Positions 36,054 through 44,463 of a stretch of DNA of 64,000 bases are shown here, piece after piece. Position numbers and translations under genes: made by a program. Under the pieces are notes generated by a model. That model did no database searches. It was not told where the DNA came from and saw only the letters and a list, made by a program, of their open reading frames with translations. Position 1 is the first letter of the stretch. The number at the start of each line of letters is the position of its first letter. Source of the DNA: G965207125 sp965207125 (GTDB lineage: Bacteria > Pseudomonadota > Alphaproteobacteria > Puniceispirillales > UBA1172); NCBI GenBank assembly GCA_965207125.1, contig OZ242263.1:372001-436000 (forward strand). The letters run 5' to 3'.

Positions 36054-36130
36054 TGGTCGGAGTGGCGGGATTTGAACCCACGGCCCCCACACCCCCAGTG
36101 TGGTGCGCTACCAGGCTGCGCTACACTCCG
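36054..36130 (-). tRNA. tRNA-Pro (anticodon GGG)
   Basis: 77 nt with encoded CCA. Acceptor stem CGGAGTG/CACTCCG, D arm with AGCCTGGTAGCG, anticodon stem CCACA/TGTGG around loop CTGGGGG (anticodon GGG), and T loop GTTCAAATC. It reads CCC and CCU. It stands between the merR/ihfA block and the DMT permease. Confidence 0.95.
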
Positions 36131-36210
36131 GCCTCATGCTTTTTATATCAGAATTGAAACCAATGGAAAATTATAAAATGGCTGCTTGAAATGATCATGG
36201 CTGAAAACCT

Positions 36211-36567
36211 TCACGACCCTGAGATTAGCAGCGATAATCTCTCTTGGGCTTGGCTGAGTAAAGCCAGTGCTTTTTCAATTTTTTCCCCGCCCATAGGCGA
36301 TTCGTCCCCAGTCGCCTCGTTGGGCTTGGCGGCAGATTTCAGCACTTGCTGCGCGCCTTTGATCGTATAGTTTTCACGATACAGCAGATCTTGGATTTTC
36401 TTGAGCAGAACGATATCTTCAGGCCGATAATAACGCCGCCCACCGCGCTTAATCGGCTTTAATTGGATAAAACGCGTCTCCCAGAAGCGCAACACATGGG
36501 TTGGGACTTCAAGCATGGTAGAGACTTCGGAAATGTTTCTAAAAGCGTCAGGATTCTTTTTCAGCAT
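36211..36567 (-). CDS. MerR-family transcriptional regulator
   Basis: A 118-residue protein with an N-terminal MerR winged helix-turn-helix (FRNISEVSTMLEVPTHVLRFWE, then RRYYRPEDI) followed by a short helical tail. It lacks the C-terminal Cys ligands of metal-sensing MerR proteins. It lies 19 bp downstream of ihfA, a pairing that recurs across Alphaproteobacteria, which argues for a housekeeping rather than metal-response role. Its targets are unknown. Confidence 0.88.
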   Translation of the reverse strand: MLKKNPDAFRNISEVSTMLEVPTHVLRFWETRFIQLKPIKRGGRRYYRPEDIVLLKKIQDLLYRENYTIKGAQQVLKSAAKPNEATGDESPMGGEKIEKALALLSQAQERLSLLISGS

Positions 36568-36586
36568 TATTGTGTTTCCTGACCAG

Positions 36587-36880
36587 TCACTTACCGCTGT
36601 TGACTTTTTCCTTCAGAATATGAGACGCACGAAAAGACAGAACCCGGCGCGGAGTAATCGGTACTTCATCACCGGTCTTTGGATTGCGCCCGATGCGTTG
36701 CCTTTTCTGCTTGAGGGTGAAACTGCCAAATGATGAAATCTTGACGTTGTTGCCCGATTCTAGCGATTGTAAAACCTCTTCGATAATCGTTCGTACGATC
36801 CCCGCAGATTCATTACGGGACAAACCGATTTCTTGATAGATCGCCTCTGCAATATCGGCGCGAATGACTGGCTTACTCAT
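36587..36880 (-). CDS. ihfA: Integration host factor subunit alpha
   Basis: A 97-residue HU/IHF-family DNA-bending protein. The beta-arm contains RIGRNPKTGDEVPITPRRV, with the DNA-intercalating Pro of NPKTG. The N-terminal helices start MSKPVIRADIAEAIYQEIGL. IhfA pairs with IhfB to bend DNA at promoters, origins and recombination sites. It lies between fabH and merR on the same strand. Confidence 0.93.
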   Translation of the reverse strand: MSKPVIRADIAEAIYQEIGLSRNESAGIVRTIIEEVLQSLESGNNVKISSFGSFTLKQKRQRIGRNPKTGDEVPITPRRVLSFRASHILKEKVNSGK

Positions 36881-36931
36881 GACCAGACAATAAGCAATAA
36901 AATCAAACAGGTCAAATGTAATAATCAGAAA

Positions 36932-37927
36932 TTATTCAGGTTTTCCTATTCGAGCCACCGAGGCCCCCCAACTCAACCCGCCTCCAATCGCCTCAAACGC
37001 AACCACATGGCCAGATTTGATCACCCCCCGACTAACTGCATCATTCAAGGCAAGCGGAATAGACGCAGCAGACGTGTTCGCATGGGATGATACCGTGAGG
37101 ATCACTTTTTCATCTGATATATTAAGTCTTTTATGTAACTGATTAATAATTCTCATATTTGCTTGATGTGGAACTAGCCAATCGATCTGGTCTATAGACA
37201 AGCCCGATGCGGCGATCGCCTTATTGAGGCTTGAGGATAATTTCTCAACAGCGTGCTTGAATAAGTCTTGCCCCTTCATCTTAACGGTACCAACGTGAGC
37301 TCCGCGGGACGGTCCTCCATCGACATACAGAATGTCCCGATAGCGCCCATCGGTAAATAACACTGACGATAAAATCCCCCACCCTTCCTGATAAGGCGTG
37401 CCTTCAAGAATAACCGCCCCGGCCCCGTCCCCGAACAGAACCGCCGTTGATCTGTCTGTCCAGTCAAGAATACGGCTAAAGGTTTCGGCGCCAATGATCA
37501 GCATCCTGTTTGCTTTTCCGGCTTTGATCATCGATTCGCCCACGTCAAGACCATAGACAAACCCCGCGCAAACCGACTGGATGTCAAACGCGAAAGCTTT
37601 TGAGGCCCCTAGCTTATACTGCACCGTCGACGCGGTTGATGGAAATGTGTCGTCCGGCGTGGTGGTGGCGACGATAATGCCGTCTATATCTTCAGGTGTT
37701 AGACCCGCCGATAAGAGCGCCTCGGTCGCGGCCGCGACCGCAAGGTCTGAGGTCAGTTCACCGTCAGCGGCAATATGGCGTTTTTTTATCCCTGTTCTTT
37801 CCCTGATCCACTGATCGCTCGTGTCCATCATCGAGGATAAATCGTCATTGGTTAGAAATTTTTCCGGCAGATATGATCCCGTCCCCGTCAGCAAAACCGA
37901 AGGATAGCTAGAGGTATTGTCAGGCAT
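36932..37927 (-). CDS. fabH: 3-oxoacyl-ACP synthase III
   Basis: Condensing enzyme that starts type II fatty-acid synthesis by joining acetyl-CoA to malonyl-ACP. The triad is visible: Cys120 in VCAGFVYG, His in PHQANMRI and Asn in HANTSAAS. Length is 331, normal. It lies 12 bp downstream of plsX in the same direction, the common plsX-fabH arrangement. Confidence 0.96.
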   Translation of the reverse strand: MPDNTSSYPSVLLTGTGSYLPEKFLTNDDLSSMMDTSDQWIRERTGIKKRHIAADGELTSDLAVAAATEALLSAGLTPEDIDGIIVATTTPDDTFPSTASTVQYKLGASKAFAFDIQSVCAGFVYGLDVGESMIKAGKANRMLIIGAETFSRILDWTDRSTAVLFGDGAGAVILEGTPYQEGWGILSSVLFTDGRYRDILYVDGGPSRGAHVGTVKMKGQDLFKHAVEKLSSSLNKAIAASGLSIDQIDWLVPHQANMRIINQLHKRLNISDEKVILTVSSHANTSAASIPLALNDAVSRGVIKSGHVVAFEAIGGGLSWGASVARIGKPE

Positions 37928-37939
37928 TATTTTCTATCC

Positions 37940-38980
37940 TTACTTATCGTTTTGGTTTTCGAGCGCTGCTGATTCGATGGCCCTCAGCGAACGTTTAACG
38001 CATATCTTCAAATCAGTCATAAAATCATTGCTGTGCATATCGCTTGCGACTTTGATCGCATTGGCAAAGCCTACCGCAGTCGCGTTGCCATGCGATTTCA
38101 CCACAATACCGTTCAACCCCAGCATCACCGCGCCGTTATATCGTTGCGGATTGATTTTATTGCGCATCTGCCGCAGCGACCGCCACACTAAAAGATAACC
38201 GAGGCGCGAGAAAAACGTCGCCCGAAACGCCTGCTTTAGCATTGAGGAGATGAAGTGCGAAACACCTTCAGCGGTTTTTAATGCAACATTGCCGCTAAAG
38301 CCATCACTGACGATCACATCCATCTGTCCTGATAGAATGTCATTGCCTTCAGCGAATCCTACATAATTGAGTTCTATGGTAGGCCCCGAAAGGATCATCG
38401 CGGCTTCTTTGATCGAAACTTTGCCTTTATTTTCCTCTTCGCCAACATTAAGGAGTCCGATTTTCGGGTGCTTAATCCCCAAGGTAACCCGGCAGAATGC
38501 ATCCCCTAACGCGGCGAATTGAACCAGATTAGCAGAGGAGCACTCAACATTAGCGCCCAAGTCAAGAATACAGACCTGTTCTTTTTTAGAGGGGAAATAT
38601 GCGGCCATTGCTGGGCGGTCCACCCCATCGACCGTCCTGAGCACCACCAAAGCCTTCATCATCAAAGCGCCTGTATTACCCGCCGAAACCACCGCATCGG
38701 CCAGATTTTCCTTAACCAAATCAATCGCGATTCTCATCGATGAATCCCGGCCCGAGCGCAAAGCCGTCGAAGGCAGCTCATCACCCGACACTTTACTTTC
38801 CGTGTGGACAACCTCGACATCGCTTAAGTTTTTATGCTTTTTAATCAGTGGCATGAGGCGATTCTTATCCCCCACCAGAATCGGTTTTATTGATGGGTCA
38901 CGTCTCACCGCCAAGGCCGTTCCATCTATAACAAACTTTGGGGCATCATCTCCACCCATTGCATCTATCGCTATTTTCAT
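37940..38980 (-). CDS. plsX: Phosphate acyltransferase PlsX
   Basis: Converts acyl-ACP to acyl-phosphate for phospholipid synthesis. The 346-residue protein has the family start IAIDAMGGDDAP, later DLGANVE and GFSGNVALKT, and the membrane-associating helical region in the C-terminal half. It is upstream of fabH on the same strand. The small genes often found just before plsX (DUF177 and rpmF) are not in the 60-bp gap to the next gene. Confidence 0.95.
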   Translation of the reverse strand: MKIAIDAMGGDDAPKFVIDGTALAVRRDPSIKPILVGDKNRLMPLIKKHKNLSDVEVVHTESKVSGDELPSTALRSGRDSSMRIAIDLVKENLADAVVSAGNTGALMMKALVVLRTVDGVDRPAMAAYFPSKKEQVCILDLGANVECSSANLVQFAALGDAFCRVTLGIKHPKIGLLNVGEEENKGKVSIKEAAMILSGPTIELNYVGFAEGNDILSGQMDVIVSDGFSGNVALKTAEGVSHFISSMLKQAFRATFFSRLGYLLVWRSLRQMRNKINPQRYNGAVMLGLNGIVVKSHGNATAVGFANAIKVASDMHSNDFMTDLKICVKRSLRAIESAALENQNDK

Positions 38981-39040
38981 AATAACTCTTTACTCATCTA
39001 GTCGCTGTTATCGCTTTTTTTTATAATTTGGGCAAGGTTA

Positions 39041-39595
39041 TTAAAGTTTTCGGGGCAGAAATGGCTCAAGGCTACCTTTGAGTAAATGCGTAGAATCTTG
39101 GCTCCCCAGCGATTTTTCTATCGTCATAATCACAGACACAAGCCCATTTTTTTGCGGATCAATCCCGCTTTTCTCCCTATACAGATTGCGGTGAAGGGCC
39201 AACGCCAATGCCGCTTTGTCCCCTTTGTCCAGCGCCGCCCCATAGCTGCGCCCCCGCCCCACAAAAGCCCGCGCCATTATCTTTACTTTGCCGCCAACCT
39301 TGTTTTCGCTCACGCCAATCTCATGCAAGCTCAAATCCATATCAGCGAACATCACGTCAACCAGTTCTTGGGAGCGTTGCCGCCCCTGCTCCCCTATGCT
39401 CACCAGACGGCGAACCACCAAAGACGTCAACAACGTTAGGGTGTCAAATCGGCCGTCTAGCGTGTCGGCGATCTCAAAGCGTTCATAAAACTCAGGATTC
39501 CGCGCCTCAGCCGTGATAGTCTGGTATAAACTGAGGGCCTCAGCGCTGGACGGGCAAGACCATTTCACAACTTTGTCAGATAGCCATTGCAACAT
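39041..39595 (-). CDS. Ubiquinol-cytochrome c chaperone (CBP3 family)
   Basis: A 184-residue alpha-helical protein of the ubiquinol-cytochrome c chaperone/UPF0174 family. Typical stretches are RFEIADTLDGRFDTLTLL, MFADMDLSLHEIGVS and ARAFVGRGRSY. The mitochondrial homologue Cbp3 assists cytochrome b assembly into complex III, so a bc1 assembly role is inferred. It is divergent from bamE with only 28 bp between them, the usual alphaproteobacterial neighbourhood. Confidence 0.88.
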   Translation of the reverse strand: MLQWLSDKVVKWSCPSSAEALSLYQTITAEARNPEFYERFEIADTLDGRFDTLTLLTSLVVRRLVSIGEQGRQRSQELVDVMFADMDLSLHEIGVSENKVGGKVKIMARAFVGRGRSYGAALDKGDKAALALALHRNLYREKSGIDPQKNGLVSVIMTIEKSLGSQDSTHLLKGSLEPFLPRKL

Positions 39596-39623
39596 TATAT
39601 TCTACCTCATATAAATACTTAGC

Positions 39624-40073
39624 ATGAAAAAATCTCTTTCCATACTTTATCCTGTGATCGCCATCAGTATGATAGCAACGCTAACAGCGTGTGAGAGCAC
39701 CATCAGAAATCATGGTAGTGCGCTTGATCCTGCCTTGCTAGAGAGAATTGAGGTCGGCGAGACGCGGCGCATTGAAATAGAGACTCTGTTTGGTAAAGCC
39801 TCAGCCGAAGGGGCGTTTGATTCTGGAAAAATTTATTACATCGCCCAGACGATGGAAGAAGCTCCGCTACGGCAAAATACCACCATCGTGCGGACGGTGA
39901 TCGCCTTTAGTTTTGACACGCAGGACGTTCTTCAGGACATCACAGTTCTTGATGTCGACAATGCGACTGATGTTATCCACCTGACGAATCAAACGCCAAC
40001 CCCTGGGGACCGCTATGGATTTTGGGAGCAGATCTTCCGCAATATCCAAAGCGGCAATGTCGGCGGCAACTAA
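39624..40073 (+). CDS. bamE: Outer membrane assembly lipoprotein BamE (SmpA/OmlA family)
   Basis: A 149-residue lipoprotein. The signal peptide ends in lipobox LTAC with Cys23 as the lipidated residue. The SmpA/OmlA fold follows: ERIEVGETRRIEIETLFGKAS (helix-helix and turn), then strands around KIYYIAQ and the VRTVIAFSFD segment. BamE is part of the BAM complex that inserts beta-barrel proteins. No clear Shine-Dalgarno precedes the ATG, and its promoter must lie within or beside the divergent chaperone gene. It converges with hppA. Confidence 0.88.
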   Translation: MKKSLSILYPVIAISMIATLTACESTIRNHGSALDPALLERIEVGETRRIEIETLFGKASAEGAFDSGKIYYIAQTMEEAPLRQNTTIVRTVIAFSFDTQDVLQDITVLDVDNATDVIHLTNQTPTPGDRYGFWEQIFRNIQSGNVGGN

Positions 40074-40088
40074 CCTCAAACCCTAGTG

Positions 40089-42134
40089 CTAAGCGGCAAG
40101 CCCCGCTAACATCAGCAAAGCCACGATATTGATGATCTTGATCATCGGATTAACCGCAGGCCCTGCCGTGTCTTTATACGGATCGCCTACTGTGTCCCCC
40201 GTCACCGCAGCTTTATGCGCCTCAGACCCTTTACCCCCATGGTTGCCGTCCTCTATATACTTCTTAGCGTTATCCCACGCCCCGCCACCTGCGGTCATTG
40301 AGATCGCCACATAAAGCCCGGTTACAATCGTCCCCAGCAACATCGCCCCGACCGTGGTCAACGCCTCGGTCTGCCCGACTGTCCAGCTAATCGCGGCATA
40401 AACCACAATTGGCGCCAGCACTGGCAATAATGATGGAACAATCATTTCTCTGATTGCGGCTTTAGTTAAAAGATCGACAGCCTTGCCATAATCAGGCTTA
40501 GCCTTGCCTTCCATGATGCCTTTGATTTCCTTGAACTGGCGGCGGACTTCTATAACCACCGAGCCAGCCGCGCGTCCGACAGCCTGCATCCCAAGCGAGC
40601 CGAAAAGATACGGCAGCATCCCGCCGAGCAATAGCCCGACCACCACATAAGGGTTCGTGAGATTGAACTCAAAGGTCAAAGTCGGAAAGTAGCGTTCTAG
40701 ATCGGCAATATAAGCCGCAAACAGCACCAAGGCCGCCAGCGCTGCTGAGCCAATCGCATATCCTTTGGTCACGGCTTTGGTCGTGTTACCCACAGCATCA
40801 AGAGCGTCGGTGACCTCACGTACCTTATCATCTAAATTGGACATTTCTGCAATGCCACCAGCATTATCGGTCACAGGGCCGTAAGCGTCCAACGCAACCA
40901 CCATACCCGCCAAGGCCAACATTGTTGTTGCGGCGATGCCGACGCCATAAATACCCGCCATCTGGTAAGAGATGATAATTCCGGCCGAGATGATAATCGC
41001 TGGAATTGCCGTAGCCTCCATCGACATCGCAAGACCTGAGATCACATTCGTGCCATGGCCAGTTTCTGATGATTTAGCGATAATCCGCACCGGTCTGAAG
41101 GAGGTGGAGGTGTAGTACTCGGTAATCCAGACCAACAAACCAGTCACGCCCAAACCAACCAATGCGCAAACAAAGTAATTTGAGCCCACAGCAGCCTCTC
41201 CGAACATCTGCCCGATTAAGAAGTAAATCGCGATTGCTGAGAGAACCGCCGTGGTAATAAACCCTTTATAAAGAGCCCCCATGATATTCTTTCTAGAACC
41301 AAGACGAACAAAAAACGTGCCGATGATCGAGGTAATGATGCACACAGACCCAATTCCGATCGGCAACAGCAAGGTGTTCACATCACCGCTGAACTGTATG
41401 GTAGCCAACAACATCGTGGCAACAATCGTCACCGCATAGGTTTCGAACAGATCCGCCGCCATTCCAGCGCAATCACCAACATTATCGCCAACATTATCGG
41501 CGATCACCGCAGGGTTGCGTGGGTCATCCTCAGGGATACCCGCTTCAACCTTGCCCACCAGATCAGCGCCGACATCAGCACCTTTGGTGAAAATTCCGCC
41601 GCCAAGACGCGCGAAGATCGAGATCAATGACGCACCGAACGATAGCGCCACTAAAGCTTCCATCACCTTGTGCGTGTCCAGGCCTTGCCCGGTCAAGATT
41701 TTGTAATAGATCGCAACCCCTAGCAATCCGAGGCTAACCACCAGCATGCCGGTAATCGCTCCTGATTTGAAGGCGATAGACAAAGCCCCATCCAAAGAGT
41801 GCCGCGCGGCCTCAGTGGTGCGAACATTAGCCCTAACCGAAACATTCATGCCGATATAGCCAGCGATTCCCGAAAGCACCGAGCCAATCACGAAGCCAAC
41901 AGCGACATACATCCCCAGGCTCAATGCTAGTATAATCGCGACAATCACACCGACAATGCTAATGGTCCTGTATTGGCGGTTGAGATACGCGCGCGCGCCC
42001 TCCTGAATTGCGGTGGCTATTTCTTGCATCCGCTCATTACCGGCATCCGCCGCAAGAATACTACGTGAGGCCCAGACGCCATAAAGCAATCCAGCAATGC
42101 CACAGATAATAGCAAAATCGATAATGTTCATCAT
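40089..42134 (-). CDS. hppA: K+-independent membrane-bound H+-translocating pyrophosphatase
   Basis: A 681-residue integral membrane pump coupling pyrophosphate hydrolysis to proton export. It has about 16 hydrophobic segments, and the catalytic DVGADLVGKVE and DNVGDNVGDCAGMAADLFE are intact. The determinant motif reads GNTTKAVTKG with Lys where K+-dependent enzymes have Ala, so the K+-independent subtype is expected. It follows nusB by 135 bp and may have its own promoter. Such pumps add to proton-motive force under energy limitation. Confidence 0.96.
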   Translation of the reverse strand: MMNIIDFAIICGIAGLLYGVWASRSILAADAGNERMQEIATAIQEGARAYLNRQYRTISIVGVIVAIILALSLGMYVAVGFVIGSVLSGIAGYIGMNVSVRANVRTTEAARHSLDGALSIAFKSGAITGMLVVSLGLLGVAIYYKILTGQGLDTHKVMEALVALSFGASLISIFARLGGGIFTKGADVGADLVGKVEAGIPEDDPRNPAVIADNVGDNVGDCAGMAADLFETYAVTIVATMLLATIQFSGDVNTLLLPIGIGSVCIITSIIGTFFVRLGSRKNIMGALYKGFITTAVLSAIAIYFLIGQMFGEAAVGSNYFVCALVGLGVTGLLVWITEYYTSTSFRPVRIIAKSSETGHGTNVISGLAMSMEATAIPAIIISAGIIISYQMAGIYGVGIAATTMLALAGMVVALDAYGPVTDNAGGIAEMSNLDDKVREVTDALDAVGNTTKAVTKGYAIGSAALAALVLFAAYIADLERYFPTLTFEFNLTNPYVVVGLLLGGMLPYLFGSLGMQAVGRAAGSVVIEVRRQFKEIKGIMEGKAKPDYGKAVDLLTKAAIREMIVPSLLPVLAPIVVYAAISWTVGQTEALTTVGAMLLGTIVTGLYVAISMTAGGGAWDNAKKYIEDGNHGGKGSEAHKAAVTGDTVGDPYKDTAGPAVNPMIKIINIVALLMLAGLAA

Positions 42135-42223
42135 TTCTACTGCCTTAACTTATCGGGGTTATGGGGTAAAACCAGCGAAGCCCCCTTTTGCCATCGCTGA
42201 CCCTCATTAAAGATTAGGGATTG

Positions 42224-42252
42224 TGTATAATCAAAACGCCGCAAGAACGCAA
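42224..42252 (-). promoter_or_regulatory. Candidate promoter for hppA
   Basis: In the 135-bp nusB-hppA gap the minus strand shows TTGCGT (complement of 42247-42252), a 17-base spacer and TATACA (complement of 42224-42229), about 90 bases before the hppA ATG. The hexamers match the consensus at three and four of six positions with ideal spacing. Confidence 0.3.
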
Positions 42253-42269
42253 TCGAAAAACCACGTATT

Positions 42270-42749
42270 TCATTCCATCTGGTCTGCGCGAAGCTGATGA
42301 GCGAGTTTGTCCAAAATCGCCGTAATAAATGTGCTGTCACAGCCACAGCTGTTGGCAATCGCGCCATATTCAGCAATCACGGTCAAAGCCGGGGTATCAG
42401 CAAAATCACGCAATTCCACAACCGCAGCCCGCAATACGTCCCGGTCTACCTGGTTAAGCCGGTCTAAACGCCAGCCGTCCTTAAGATATGGCGTGATGAG
42501 TTCATCGATCGCGCTTTGATCATCGGTAACTTTCAAGATTAACGCGGTGTAATGATCTTCATTGATCCGATCAAGTTCAAAATCCTCTAGCAGTTTTGGC
42601 AGAAAATTCCTGCGAAATTTGGGCCTAGTCTTGCTCAAATCCTGCTCGCTCGCCCAAGCTTGATATAAAGTCTGCACCGCCGCAAGCCTTGCCGCCGAAC
42701 GTCGTCTTACCGAAGTCGGGCGCAGCTTTTCTTGATCATCATTTGTCAT
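42270..42749 (-). CDS. nusB: Transcription antitermination factor NusB
   Basis: An all-helical RNA-binding protein (159 residues from this start) acting with NusE in rRNA antitermination. Family features are RRRSAARLAAVQTLYQ at the start and LINxxVxLA-like C-terminal helices (ALTVIAEYGAIANSCG, TAILDKLAHQ). Two consecutive ATGs (42752, 42749) and a GTG precede; GGAG lies five bases before 42749. The start overlaps the ribB-like end by about 11 bases, where ribH would usually separate the two. Confidence 0.9.
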   Translation of the reverse strand: MTNDDQEKLRPTSVRRRSAARLAAVQTLYQAWASEQDLSKTRPKFRRNFLPKLLEDFELDRINEDHYTALILKVTDDQSAIDELITPYLKDGWRLDRLNQVDRDVLRAAVVELRDFADTPALTVIAEYGAIANSCGCDSTFITAILDKLAHQLRADQME

Positions 42750-43857
42750 CATCACTCCCCGGCCGACTGAATGGCCGATATGCGGTGACCGTTAATCCAT
42801 AACCATCAAGACCGACAATATTCCGCTGAACATTTGATAAAAGCACCATATCCTCGATCCCCAGATCGATCAGAATCTGTGCGCCGACACCGTAATTTCT
42901 AATCTCCGGACGGCTTTGAGAATCACCTGATATCTTACGCTGCACAAGATCAGACAAGGTGGTCGGGCTCGGCTCACGCAACATCACGACCACCCCCCGT
43001 CCCTCATTGGCGATCATCCGCATGGCTGATTGAATTTCCGTCCCTGTCCGCCCTTCTATATCTTCCCCTAGAACATCGGACATAATGTTCAGCGCATGCA
43101 TCCGCACTAAAACAGGTTCATCTGAGGAAATATCACCTTTGACCAAGGCCACGTGTTCAGCATAGCTTGCGGTGTTGATATAGATCATCATCCGCCACGC
43201 GCCGCCGATGCTTGAGCGCAAGATCATCTCACCGCCGCGCTTGACAATGGTTTGGCTTTGGCGCCGCAACCCAATCAGATCGGTGATCGTGCCAATCGCA
43301 AGATTATGTTTTTTAGCAAATTTCTTAAGCCATGGAAAATCAGCAAGCGCGCCATCTTCTTTCATCATCTCGCACAGAACACCCGATGGCCAGCTGCGCG
43401 CCGCATAGGCGATATCAACGATGGCTTCAGTCCGCCCAGCCCGCACCAGAGTACCGCCGTCCCTTGCGATCAGGGGGAATAGATGACCGGGCGAGGTAAT
43501 ATCAGACGCCCCGTATTTTGGATTGGCTGCGACCGCGATACTCAACGCTCGGTCTTGGGCTGATATACCGTTGGTCACCCCCTCGAGGGCCTCTATAGAC
43601 ACGGTAATCGCTGATTGCCGCGGGGCGTCATACGAAACCTCAGGGTAATCAAGCCCTAGTGTTTCAGCGCGTTGTCTGTCGATCGCAAGGCAAATCAGCC
43701 CTCTTGCGTGCTTAGACATGAAATTAATCGCCTCCGGCGTTGCGAATTCCGACAACACGCAAAGGTCGCCATGGCTGTCGTCATCATCGCCATCGACCAG
43801 AATAAACATCTCACCAGACTTCGCGAGATCAATCAGCTGATTAATATCGGTCGTCAT
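42739..43857 (-). CDS. RibB-like two-domain protein with altered active-site residues
   Basis: A 372-residue protein with an N-terminal 3,4-dihydroxy-2-butanone 4-phosphate synthase (DHBPS) domain (1-200) and a C-terminal GTP cyclohydrolase II-like domain (about 205-365). The overall DHBPS fold is clear: ARGLICLAI, EGVTNGISAQDRA, SPGHLFPL and PSGVLCEMMKEDG. However, the metal/substrate motif normally RENEGD reads DDSHGD (residues 26-31), and the metal His of GHTEA is Arg142. The cyclohydrolase part lacks all zinc Cys, as is known for some alphaproteobacterial RibB fusions. Position between ribE and nusB suggests riboflavin synthesis, but activity is doubtful. The ATG overlaps the ribE stop (ATGA). 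Confidence 0.8.
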   Translation of the reverse strand: MTTDINQLIDLAKSGEMFILVDGDDDDSHGDLCVLSEFATPEAINFMSKHARGLICLAIDRQRAETLGLDYPEVSYDAPRQSAITVSIEALEGVTNGISAQDRALSIAVAANPKYGASDITSPGHLFPLIARDGGTLVRAGRTEAIVDIAYAARSWPSGVLCEMMKEDGALADFPWLKKFAKKHNLAIGTITDLIGLRRQSQTIVKRGGEMILRSSIGGAWRMMIYINTASYAEHVALVKGDISSDEPVLVRMHALNIMSDVLGEDIEGRTGTEIQSAMRMIANEGRGVVVMLREPSPTTLSDLVQRKISGDSQSRPEIRNYGVGAQILIDLGIEDMVLLSNVQRNIVGLDGYGLTVTAYRPFSRPGSDDDK

Positions 43858-44459
43858 GTGCTCTGGTTTCCGAAGGATAGTATTCTTGCCGCGTATCGCG
43901 CCAGCATATCAACCTCAATGTTCACTTTATCCCCGACCGCCGCTAAGCTTAGTGTCGTATGTTTGCATGTGTGTGGAATTACCATAATATCAAAGCGATT
44001 GCCCAATACTTTATTAACCGTCAGCGACACACCATCGAGCGACACCGACCCTTTTGCAGCAATCATGGGGGCGAGCGACGACGCTACCTCAAACTCCATC
44101 TCATGACTATCGCCGTCTTGGGTCAGGCCTGTTACCGTCGCCAAGCCGTCAACATGCCCTGAGACGATATGGCCGCCCAGCTCATCACCAACCCTAACCG
44201 CAGTTTCAAGATTAACCTGGCCGCCTTTCTTCCAGCTCGACAACGTTGTTATGGCAGAGGTTTCGTGGGAGGCCTCAAAAGCAAGGCTATTTTTATGCCT
44301 TTCGGTAACCGTAAGGCAAATACCATTGCACGCCACCGACGCACCGATCGCAATTTTATCACAGTCCCAAGACGTTTGGATCTTAAGCCATGTGATAGAA
44401 TCAGCACTGGGCTTAAGGTCGGTAATCGTTCCTATTGTTGAGATAATTCCGGTGAACAT
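43854..44459 (-). CDS. ribE: Riboflavin synthase alpha chain
   Basis: Dismutates two 6,7-dimethyl-8-ribityllumazine molecules to riboflavin and the pyrimidine precursor. The 201-residue protein shows the start MFTGIIS and two homologous lumazine-binding domains, SVACNGICLTV near 40 and SLDGVSLTV near 140, as in all alpha chains. It lies four bases after ribD and overlaps the ribB-like gene, so the three are co-translated. Confidence 0.94.
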   Translation of the reverse strand: MFTGIISTIGTITDLKPSADSITWLKIQTSWDCDKIAIGASVACNGICLTVTERHKNSLAFEASHETSAITTLSSWKKGGQVNLETAVRVGDELGGHIVSGHVDGLATVTGLTQDGDSHEMEFEVASSLAPMIAAKGSVSLDGVSLTVNKVLGNRFDIMVIPHTCKHTTLSLAAVGDKVNIEVDMLARYAARILSFGNQST

Positions 44460-44463
44460 TTTT

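Noticed and set aside
14015..36130. Integrated prophage or integrative element between the two tRNAs
   Set aside because: No integrase, excisionase, phage structural gene or duplicated tRNA 3' end could be found.
36211..36567. Metal- or oxidative-stress-sensing MerR regulator
   Set aside because: No C-terminal Cys metal ligands, and its place after ihfA is a conserved housekeeping arrangement.
39086..39516. Two plus-strand frames of about 100-117 codons opposite the CBP3-family chaperone gene
   Set aside because: The minus-strand frame matches a known family; the plus-strand frames are Pro/Arg/His-rich shadows.
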